From positions 1-6,066 of the forward strand of contig USCS01000101.1 of NCBI GenBank assembly GCA_900552875.1: a stretch of 6,066 bases of DNA, given 5' to 3'. Position numbers and translations under genes: made by a program. Each line of letters starts with the position of its first letter. The stretch's first letter is position 1. The stretch is from an uncultured Collinsella sp. (lineage in GTDB: Bacteria > Actinomycetota > Coriobacteriia > Coriobacteriales > Coriobacteriaceae). This document shows positions 1-5,259 of the stretch, piece after piece. A model generated the notes under the pieces. That model ran no database searches, had not been told where the DNA came from, and saw nothing but the letters and a program-made list of their open reading frames with translations.

Positions 1-128
1 CGGCGACGAAGCGAGGCACGCTGGCACTCGTCATCAAACATATCCATTTGTCTCCTACTGTCTGCACTTGGAGCGTTGCCTTGAAGCTGCCCCACGTCAT
101 CGCGCATGTTGCGCTCGAGTTCCCCCAT
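1..128 (-). CDS. N-terminus of an unrecognised gene behind a cobalamin riboswitch (partial, runs off the left edge)
   Basis: The frame is open from an ATG at 128 to the window edge, giving 42 codons. The start is chosen because a perfect AAGGAGG (141-135) lies 6 nt upstream. The peptide begins MGELERNMRDDV, is polar and charged, and has no signal peptide or membrane segment in the visible part. A second in-frame ATG at 47, reading MDMFDDECQRASLRR, has its own AGGAG (56-52) 4 nt upstream, so a start 27 codons later is possible. Genes behind cobalamin riboswitches usually encode B12 uptake or synthesis, or B12-independent versions of B12 enzymes. The visible residues do not let me choose, so I name no function. 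That a gene starts here is well supported by the ribosome binding site and the riboswitch; its identity is unknown. Confidence 0.7.
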   Translation of the reverse strand, partial: MGELERNMRDDVGQLQGNAPSADSRRQMDMFDDECQRASLRR

Positions 129-157
129 CGGGGTCCTCCTTCCCTCCAGAGCCCTAT

Positions 158-189
158 GCACACCGGCGGCATACGCCGCGGCAACGTGC
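158..189 (-). promoter_or_regulatory. Leader hairpin between the riboswitch and the ribosome binding site
   Basis: On the minus strand GCGGC (179-175) and GCCGC (170-166) form a perfect 5-bp stem with loop GTAT. The stem can be extended by CC/GG past a one-base bulge, and by GCAC (189-186) with GTGC (161-158) past an internal loop. No T-run follows, so it is not an intrinsic terminator. It sits between CCTCC (200-196) and the purine-rich GGAGG copies (147-143 and 139-135), which are complementary to it. It could therefore bring an anti-Shine-Dalgarno strand close to the ribosome binding site. The stem is read directly from sequence; the role as part of the expression platform is inference. 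Confidence 0.4.
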
Positions 190-201
190 AAGATGGGAGG
201 C

Positions 202-354
202 GATCCGACTTAACCTTAACGGCTCAGGCGCGCCGTCCGATCTGCGACGCGAACATCCCGAGCCAAGAGGAATTACGGTTACTGGTACAGCCGGGGACTT
301 GCACCCCGATTCTCCCAAACGCGCAGGAAAACCGCGCATTCGTGCGTCTCCGCA
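202..354 (-). promoter_or_regulatory. Cobalamin (B12) riboswitch
   Basis: The minus strand carries the conserved core of the cobalamin aptamer in order. These are GGGAGAATC (316-308), a GGGG-TGCAAGT-CCCC hairpin (307-293), CTGTACCAGTAACCGTAA (290-273), and a B12-box-like segment GGCTCGGGATGTTCGC (264-249). A closing P1 stem is visible as GACGC (348-344) with GCGTC (250-246). A short hairpin GCGC (337-334)/GCGC (324-321) sits in the 5' part. Downstream, CCG (222-220) and CGG (207-205), extended past a mismatch, enclose a loop with GGTTA (215-211). This can pair with TAACC (281-277), as expected of the L5-L13 kissing interaction. The linker between GTAA and the B12 box is very short, so the element is a compact type. 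It lies between a terminator and a gene start, so it should control the left-edge gene. No terminator follows the aptamer, which suggests translational control. Confidence 0.85.
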
Positions 355-358
355 CCAC

Positions 359-401
359 CATCTAGGCCATCGATTATTACCGTCAAAATGGTATCACGCA
401 A
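359..401 (-). promoter_or_regulatory. Candidate promoter(s) for the riboswitch transcript
   Basis: Two sigma-70-like pairs are visible just after the ubiB terminator. TTGACG (386-381) has 16 nt to TAGATG (364-359): a good -35 but a weak -10, and a start site that would fall almost on the aptamer. TTGCGT (401-396) has 17 nt to AATAAT (378-373): a good -10 and a weak -35, with transcription starting about 10 nt before the P1 stem. The second geometry suits the riboswitch better. Some promoter is needed here because the terminator separates this unit from ubiB. The exact boxes are uncertain. Confidence 0.4.
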
Positions 402-427
402 AAGGGCCTCGCACGCAGGCGAAGCCC
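400..427 (-). terminator. Intrinsic terminator after ubiB
   Basis: GGGCTTCGC (427-419) and GCGAGGCCC (412-404) form a 9-bp stem with a single G-U pair and a 6-nt loop. TTTT (403-400) follows directly. It lies about 50 nt past the ubiB stop codon and before the riboswitch, which is where the phasin-ubiB transcript should end. On the other strand no T-run follows the stem, so it acts on minus-strand transcription only. Confidence 0.85.
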
Positions 428-478
428 ATGGTAAAAGCTATTGTTTGCGATAGGAAAATGCGGTGACGGTCGCAGACT

Positions 479-2242
479 CTAGTGCTTGCCGCCGTGGCTG
501 TTGAGCCAGATATTGCGGCCCAGCATAAGTGCCAGCACCAGCGCGCTCACGTAGCCCATAAAGCCAATGACTGGGATACCAAACACAACCGGCTCGATGC
601 GCGCGTAGTACACCACCGACGAACCGATAAACAGGCCGGCAATCACAATTGCCATCGACATGCGGTCGATAATTCCGCCCAGCTGTCGCAGCGCCTTATC
701 GCTGCTCATGATCTGCGTGTTCACCTTAAGCTGGCCGCGCGTGAGCATACGCGAAGCCAAGCCCAGATACTCGGCCGCCTCGAGCGAGCCCTTCGCCGCG
801 CGATAACTGCTCGCTGCAAAGTCGCGGCTCATCTCGCGCATGCGGGCGTAGGTGCTCTTCTCGTTTTTGATGTGCGTCTGGATGATCTGGATCATGTTGA
901 CGTTGGGCATGTACTCGGTCAACAGGCCCTCGAGCGTCACCATGCCGCGGGCGAACATCGTCACCACGCTCGGCAGCTCAACGTCATTTTTGCGCGCGAG
1001 GTTTAACAGCGAGGTCAAAAACTCGCCGATATCCAGGTCTTTAAGGTCGAGCCCGGCAAAGTCGGCAACAATAAAGTCCAAGTCGGACAAAAAGGCCGAA
1101 TGGTCAAGCTCGGCCGAATCGCCGCGCGTCACGGCGAAGCGCATGAGCGAATCCTTGAGCTTGGGCACGTCACCCTCGGCCACGGCGAAAATCATGTCCT
1201 TGACGATGCCACGGTCGTGGCTCGACATACGCCCGACCATGCCCAAGTCGATAAAGTAAACGATGCCGTCCTTGAGAATGATGTTTCCCGCATGCGGGTC
1301 GGCATGGAAAAAGCCGTCATCAAGCACCTGCGACGAGTAGTCCTCGACAATCGCGGCACCGATCTTTTCCAAGTCATAGCCCTCGGCCACCAAGCGTTCA
1401 GGATCGGCGATCGAAATGCCGTCGACGTAGTCCATAACCACCACGTGCTCGGTGCACAGGTCCAGATAGGATTTAGGGCACGTCACGCCATGAACGCTCT
1501 TATGGAACTCGTAGAAGTCGTTGAGGTTTTTGGCCTCGGCCAAAAAGTTGGTCTCCTCGCGAAACGAGGTCCACAGCTCCTCGACCACGCCGTGCAGGTC
1601 AACGAATTGATCGGTGTTGACGAACTTGGAAACGATACGCACCACCGAGCGGATGATATCGATGTCCTGCGCCATAACCTGCTGCGCACCGGGGCGCTGC
1701 ACCTTGACGGCCACATCCTCGCCCGTCACCAGACGAGCGCGGTGCACCTGCGCGAGCGATGCGCTACCAAGCGGATTGGGATCGATCGCATCGAACATCT
1801 CCCCCAGGCGCAGGCCGTATTCTTCCTCCAGACAGCGAAGCACTACCTCGTACGGCACCGGCTCCACGTCGGAGCGCAGACGACGCAGCTCGTCGCAAAA
1901 GCGTTGCGGCAGAATCTCGGACCGGTTGGCCAGAATCTGCCCCATCTTGACGAACATAGGGCCGAGTTCCTCGAGCAGGCGGCGCAAACGAACCGGCGTG
2001 AGGTTATCCCACACGCGGTACTTTTTGACCAGGCGAACAATCTGCCCAATGCGTTCGCGACGACCCGCCGGCGTGAGCTGGTATTCCTCGTCCGGTGCCA
2101 TCGCGTCGGGCTCCTCGGGCACCATATCGACAGCGCGTGGCTTCTTGCGAGCGCCCGAGACGGCAGCGTCGACCTCATCGACAACCGCCGCCTCGTCACC
2201 CAGAGGATCTAGATTGTTGTAATCGGTGGTGGAATCTGCCAT
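479..2242 (-). CDS. ubiB: UbiB/AarF/ABC1 family atypical kinase-like ATPase
   Basis: A 587-residue member of the ADCK/COQ8/UbiB family, membrane-linked ATPases that support isoprenoid lipid or quinone metabolism; the substrate in anaerobes is unknown. Family landmarks appear in order. They are the KxGQ motif (K99-Q102), PLGSAS in place of the kinase P-loop (157-162), VAVK with the ATP-binding lysine K180, ETN at 230-232 where most relatives have ExD, the catalytic HADPHAGN (313-320) and DLG (332-334). The C-terminus has two membrane segments (about 527-547 and 553-576), as in bacterial UbiB. The first 50 residues are acidic and look disordered. The start at 2242 lies 8 nt after the stop of the phasin-like gene and has no good ribosome binding site, so translational coupling is likely. 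An internal ATG at 2101 (M48) has GAGGAG 9 nt upstream and would give a 540-residue protein. The family is certain; the start and physiological substrate are not. Confidence 0.93.
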   Translation of the reverse strand: MADSTTDYNNLDPLGDEAAVVDEVDAAVSGARKKPRAVDMVPEEPDAMAPDEEYQLTPAGRRERIGQIVRLVKKYRVWDNLTPVRLRRLLEELGPMFVKMGQILANRSEILPQRFCDELRRLRSDVEPVPYEVVLRCLEEEYGLRLGEMFDAIDPNPLGSASLAQVHRARLVTGEDVAVKVQRPGAQQVMAQDIDIIRSVVRIVSKFVNTDQFVDLHGVVEELWTSFREETNFLAEAKNLNDFYEFHKSVHGVTCPKSYLDLCTEHVVVMDYVDGISIADPERLVAEGYDLEKIGAAIVEDYSSQVLDDGFFHADPHAGNIILKDGIVYFIDLGMVGRMSSHDRGIVKDMIFAVAEGDVPKLKDSLMRFAVTRGDSAELDHSAFLSDLDFIVADFAGLDLKDLDIGEFLTSLLNLARKNDVELPSVVTMFARGMVTLEGLLTEYMPNVNMIQIIQTHIKNEKSTYARMREMSRDFAASSYRAAKGSLEAAEYLGLASRMLTRGQLKVNTQIMSSDKALRQLGGIIDRMSMAIVIAGLFIGSSVVYYARIEPVVFGIPVIGFMGYVSALVLALMLGRNIWLNSHGGKH

Positions 2243-2250
2243 CTGCGCTG

Positions 2251-2667
2251 CTACTCGGCCTCTTCGGTATCCTTCGCATCGTCGGGCTCAACGGACTCGA
2301 CGGGCACCGAGGTCACGTTGTCCTCGACCGAATCGACGATGTCGCGCACATGGGCCAGGAAGGCCGTACGCTCGGGCGCAGTCATAACGCGGACGCGAGC
2401 CAGAATGAGCTCGTCGAGCATGCGTTGGGCCGCGGTCTCGCCCTGCATGCCCAGACGCTCGGTCAGGTCGGAGATGGTACCGCCGGCCTGCTCGAACATG
2501 TCGGACACACTGCGGGCGATATCGGGGGTGGCGGTGTCCTTGCGGACCTGCTCGCCTTTGGTATTAAGGTCGTCGAGGACCTTCTTGCCGCCTTCAACAG
2601 CAACGGCGGCAGCGCCAAAGCCCACGTTAATGGCGCCGTTAACAAGCTGATCGAGTTTCATAACCAT
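2251..2667 (-). CDS. Phasin-like small coiled protein, partner of UbiB
   Basis: A 138-residue protein resembling the phasin-like proteins (polyhydroxyalkanoate granule regulator type) of Gram-positive anaerobes; this is judged by pattern, not by search. Residues about 8-27 form a Gly/Ala-rich amphipathic or weakly hydrophobic helix (LVNGAINVGFGAAAVAVEGG). A KKVLDDLNTKGEQ segment follows, then charged helical stretches including MLDELILARVRV, and a very acidic tail ending DDAKDTEEAE. The ATG at 2667 is chosen because GGAG (2677-2674) lies 6 nt upstream; a TTG further up would overlap that site. The stop is 8 nt before ubiB, so the two are surely one operon. I infer that it binds a lipid or membrane surface and works with UbiB. 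No PHA synthase gene is visible, so a role on PHA granules is not supported here. Confidence 0.8.
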   Translation of the reverse strand: MVMKLDQLVNGAINVGFGAAAVAVEGGKKVLDDLNTKGEQVRKDTATPDIARSVSDMFEQAGGTISDLTERLGMQGETAAQRMLDELILARVRVMTAPERTAFLAHVRDIVDSVEDNVTSVPVESVEPDDAKDTEEAE

Positions 2668-2702
2668 GGTTGTCTCCAATCACAAACAACTGCATTGGCG
2701 TT

Positions 2703-2732
2703 CTTGTACCCAAGATTGAGTGAAAGCGACAA
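2703..2732 (-). promoter_or_regulatory. Candidate promoter for the phasin-ubiB operon
   Basis: TTGTCG (2732-2727) and TACAAG (2708-2703) are 18 nt apart, each matching 4 of 6 sigma-70 consensus bases. Transcription would start near 2696, leaving a leader of about 30 nt with the GGAG ribosome binding site. The 99-nt gap after pepD shows no convincing terminator, so read-through from pepD may also feed this operon. Confidence 0.35.
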
Positions 2733-2766
2733 AGCGTTTTAGCACTATTCGATCGACGGGAAATCC

Positions 2767-4290
2767 CTACCTCACGTTGTCGTTCATCGCGAAAGAGTTC
2801 TTCATGGCGCAGCTCGTGGTGTAGAGCACCTTGCCCAGCAGGGCATCGGTCTCCACGCGCACAAGCTCGGCAAAGGCCTCGTTGGCGCGTGCAAGCTCGG
2901 CAGGCACCTCGGCCTCGGGTAGCGCGGCTACGGCAGCATCGACGTCATGGATCTGCTTGTGGCCCATGCCACCGACCTTCTCCTGATAATCCTCGACCGC
3001 GCGACCGCACTCATGGAAGCGGACGTCGGCCAGGGCGCCGATCAGGCGGTTGGCCCAGTAGAAGTTTTCGGACGTCACGCGAGCCTGCGTGTCGGCATAG
3101 TACTCGGGCATGGTCTCGACGTTGGCGTACAGCGGGACCAGCGCGTTAAACGAGTTGGAGCCAAAGGCCATCCACTGCACGGCGCGATAGGCCGGCTGCG
3201 CATAGGGGCGCAGCTGCAACACGGCGAGCTGGCTGTTGCGGTTGATGCCGATGGGGCGATAGGCGCCGCGCGTGGCGGGCGTGCCCTTACTGCCGTAGCA
3301 GTCGTACTCCGTGCCCTGGTAGTGGCTCGAGAGTACGTACTTAATGTCCTCGATGGTCACCTTGCGCTCGGGCACACGGCTCCAGGGGATGTCGTCGCTC
3401 TCGGGCGTGTAGTCGGCGTCGGGGCCGTCCCACACATCGCTGGGGTTGAGGCAGCGCTGCATGTACCAGGCGCGCGGCGTGTTGTAGACGTGGTCGCTGT
3501 CGCTGTGCGAGCCAAAGGCCTCGCGCGGGTTAAAGACCGTCGCCGGGCCGTCGCTCTCGACGCCCAGCGTCAAGTCCAGATGCCACTCGGCCATCCAGGC
3601 GCGCAGGTCGGCGGAGCACATGTGGTCGGCCTGGTCGCCCTCGGCGTCGTCCAGGTCAAAGCTGTCGATACCCAGCTGGTTAGGCATGGTCACATAGGCG
3701 TCGTCGGGCACGCGCTTGGCGATCCAGTGATGGCCGCCGATCGTCTCGAGCCACCAGATCTCGTCCACGTCGCTAAAGGCGATGCCGTTGTTCTCGTAGG
3801 TGCCGTAGCGCTCGAGCAGGTCGCCCAGGATACGGACGCCGTCGCGGGCGGACTTGGCATACGGCAGGACCAGGGTCACCATGTCCTCCTCGCCCAGGCC
3901 ACCAGGCTGCGCCGGCACATAGCCGTCCTCACCCTCGTTGCCCTTGGCGGGCACGTAGTCCACGAGCGGATCGGCGCCGCGAACGCGCTCGTTGGTGGTG
4001 AGCGTCTCGGTTGCGGACATGCCAACATTGAGCTCGTTGAAGCCCGCCTCGGCCCAAATGCCGTGACCGGGAATAACATCGGGGACGCTCGTGTAGCGCA
4101 TGGGATTATCGGGCAGTTCAACGGTCAGGTGACTCAGGACGCTCGTGTAGACGCGCGGCTGCTCGTCGGGATGCACTACGCGCATGTGCTTGGGCTCAAA
4201 CACCCCGTTGGACGAGTCCTCGTTACGCGCGACCAGGGTCGACCCGTCGTAGCTCGCGCTCTTACCGACCAGAATCGTTGTGCACGGCAT
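2767..4290 (-). CDS. pepD: C69 family dipeptidase (PepD-type Ntn hydrolase)
   Basis: A 507-residue peptidase of family C69, cytosolic enzymes that cleave a broad range of dipeptides. The N-terminal Cys acts as nucleophile after removal of the residues before it. Here the start reads MPCTTILVGK, so Cys3 is the expected nucleophile and only Met-Pro must be lost. The ATG at 4290 is chosen because AAGGAGG (4303-4297) lies 6 nt upstream; the in-frame ATG at 4296 directly abuts that site. Family blocks include DGSTLVARNED (15-25), GFNELNVGMSATETL (83-97), EEDMVTLVLPYAKSARDGV (134-152), a Trp-rich block around IWWLETIGGHHW (178-189) and AFGSNSFNALVPLYAN (375-390). There is no signal peptide or membrane segment. 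A stretch of about 25 residues (about 110-133) with two copies of YVPA looks like an insertion compared with lactobacillar PepD. The gene is monocistronic or loosely linked: 112 nt lie upstream and 99 nt downstream. Confidence 0.93.
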   Translation of the reverse strand: MPCTTILVGKSASYDGSTLVARNEDSSNGVFEPKHMRVVHPDEQPRVYTSVLSHLTVELPDNPMRYTSVPDVIPGHGIWAEAGFNELNVGMSATETLTTNERVRGADPLVDYVPAKGNEGEDGYVPAQPGGLGEEDMVTLVLPYAKSARDGVRILGDLLERYGTYENNGIAFSDVDEIWWLETIGGHHWIAKRVPDDAYVTMPNQLGIDSFDLDDAEGDQADHMCSADLRAWMAEWHLDLTLGVESDGPATVFNPREAFGSHSDSDHVYNTPRAWYMQRCLNPSDVWDGPDADYTPESDDIPWSRVPERKVTIEDIKYVLSSHYQGTEYDCYGSKGTPATRGAYRPIGINRNSQLAVLQLRPYAQPAYRAVQWMAFGSNSFNALVPLYANVETMPEYYADTQARVTSENFYWANRLIGALADVRFHECGRAVEDYQEKVGGMGHKQIHDVDAAVAALPEAEVPAELARANEAFAELVRVETDALLGKVLYTTSCAMKNSFAMNDNVR

Positions 4291-4319
4291 GCGCATCCTC
4301 CTTGAGCGAAGAAATCAAA

Positions 4320-4335
4320 CGATAACAGTGTATCG
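4320..4335. promoter_or_regulatory. Dyad over a possible pepD -10 box (operator candidate)
   Basis: CGATA (4320-4324) and TATCG (4331-4335) form a perfect inverted repeat with a 6-bp centre. The minus strand of this dyad contains TACACT (4332-4327), an acceptable -10 box, which would start transcription about 30 nt before the pepD start codon. I see no good -35 hexamer at 16-18 nt, so an activator or a different promoter type would be needed. A dyad placed on a -10 box is typical of repressor sites, but no regulator is encoded in view. Confidence 0.3.
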
Positions 4336-4346
4336 CTTCGGCGCAG

Positions 4347-4388
4347 AAAGGGCGAAACCGCAACCCTTCAGGACCCCTCGGGACCCCT
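4347..4388 (-). repeat. Short tandem repeat and weak hairpin downstream of folD
   Basis: On the plus strand GGACCCCT occurs twice with a 10-nt period (4371-4378 and 4381-4388). Next to it the minus strand can form a hairpin from AAGGG (4368-4364) and its partner at 4352-4347, with an inner GCG-GTTT-CGC stem. The sequence after the hairpin is TCTGCG, too poor in T for a confident intrinsic terminator. It may weakly end the fchA-folD transcript. Confidence 0.3.
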
Positions 4389-4402
4389 GTGTGCAAAAAT
4401 GC

Positions 4403-5257
4403 CTATTTCGATGCGCGCTCGGCCGCCTCGATCACGTGCTTGGCGAGAATTGCTGCCGTCACGGCGCCCACGCCACCCGGCACGGGGGTGATTGCGCCAA
4501 CAACCGGCTCCGCGGCATCAAAATCGACGTCGCCGACCAGCTTGCCAGCGGCTTCGTCCCAATTAATGCCAACATCGATAATCGCCTGGTCCTCGCGGAC
4601 CGCATCTGCGCCAATCGTGCGCGCGCGTCCAACGGCGGCAACCACAATGTCGGCAGCACAGCACTCGGCGGCAAGATCGCGCGTATGCGTATGGCACGTC
4701 GTCACGGTTGCGTTGCGCGCCGTAAGCATGGCGGCAACGGGGCGGCCAATTACCAGTGAGCGTCCGACCACGGCAACTTTGGCGCCGTCCAGCTCAACGC
4801 CGTAATGATCCAGCAAAGCAAGCACGGCTTCAGCTGTGCAGGGGGCAAAACCCTCGCCGCGCCCCGAAAGCGTGGTGAGCAGCGAAGCCGGCGTCATGGA
4901 GTCAACGTCCTTGGCGGGATCGAGCGTTGCGGCGACGGCGTTCTCGTCAAGGCCGGCGGGCAGCGGGCGAAACATCAGACAGCCATGAACAGCCGAGTCG
5001 GCATTGATGTCCTCGATGGCCGTCAACAGCTCGTCTTGCGAAACACCGGCAGGAAGCAACACGCGACGCGCCTCGATGCCAACCTTTTCGCAGCGTTTAA
5101 GGGCGCCGCGCTCGTAGGATAGGTCGTCCTCGCGTTCACCCACACGCACGATAGCAAGCGTCGGAACAACACCGCGTTCGCGCAGCGCAGCGCAGCGGGC
5201 AGCGAGCTCCTCAGTCAAAGCGCGGGCGACGGGAGCACCCTTCAGTAGCTCAGCCAT
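4403..5257 (-). CDS. folD: FolD family methylene-THF dehydrogenase, with altered cyclohydrolase residues
   Basis: A 284-residue FolD homologue (classical family length is about 280-300), a cytosolic enzyme of folate C1 metabolism. The dinucleotide-binding half is well kept: VVGRSLVIGRP (163-173), TVTTCHTHTRDL (184-195), IIDVGINW (226-233), GDVDF (242-246) and ITPVPGGVGAVT (256-267). In the catalytic half, KDVD (116-119) and Y48 remain. The position four after the Tyr, where classical FolD has its catalytic Lys, is Ala52, and the usual Gln of VQLPLP is Phe96 in MFRPLP. The flanking alignment is gap-free, so this is not a frameshift. The start at 5257 has GAGGGG 6 nt upstream and lies 2 nt after the fchA stop. 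Loss of these residues predicts reduced or absent cyclohydrolase activity, with FchA next door supplying that step. Family membership is certain; the activity split is inferred. Confidence 0.95.
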   Translation of the reverse strand: MAELLKGAPVARALTEELAARCAALRERGVVPTLAIVRVGEREDDLSYERGALKRCEKVGIEARRVLLPAGVSQDELLTAIEDINADSAVHGCLMFRPLPAGLDENAVAATLDPAKDVDSMTPASLLTTLSGRGEGFAPCTAEAVLALLDHYGVELDGAKVAVVGRSLVIGRPVAAMLTARNATVTTCHTHTRDLAAECCAADIVVAAVGRARTIGADAVREDQAIIDVGINWDEAAGKLVGDVDFDAAEPVVGAITPVPGGVGAVTAAILAKHVIEAAERASK

Positions 5258-5259
5258 GG

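Noticed and set aside
404..427. Bidirectional terminator
   Set aside because: Only the minus-strand transcript has a T-run after the stem, so no plus-strand termination is supported.
68..466. Plus-strand frame of 132 codons over the riboswitch region
   Set aside because: It overlaps the structured minus-strand riboswitch and terminator, and its translation shows only Arg/Pro/His-rich shadow composition.
1100..2212. Plus-strand open frame of 370 codons opposite ubiB
   Set aside because: It is rich in His, Arg and Ala with no recognisable domain, and it lies opposite the conserved catalytic core of UbiB.
2668..2679. TTG start (2679) for the phasin-like gene
   Set aside because: It overlaps the GGAG ribosome binding site that is correctly spaced for the ATG at 2667.
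2947..4305. Long plus-strand open frame of 452 codons opposite pepD
   Set aside because: Its translation is low-complexity and Val/Ala/His/Gly/Arg-rich with no family motif, as expected from the antisense of a GC-rich gene. The minus strand there is unmistakably a C69 dipeptidase.
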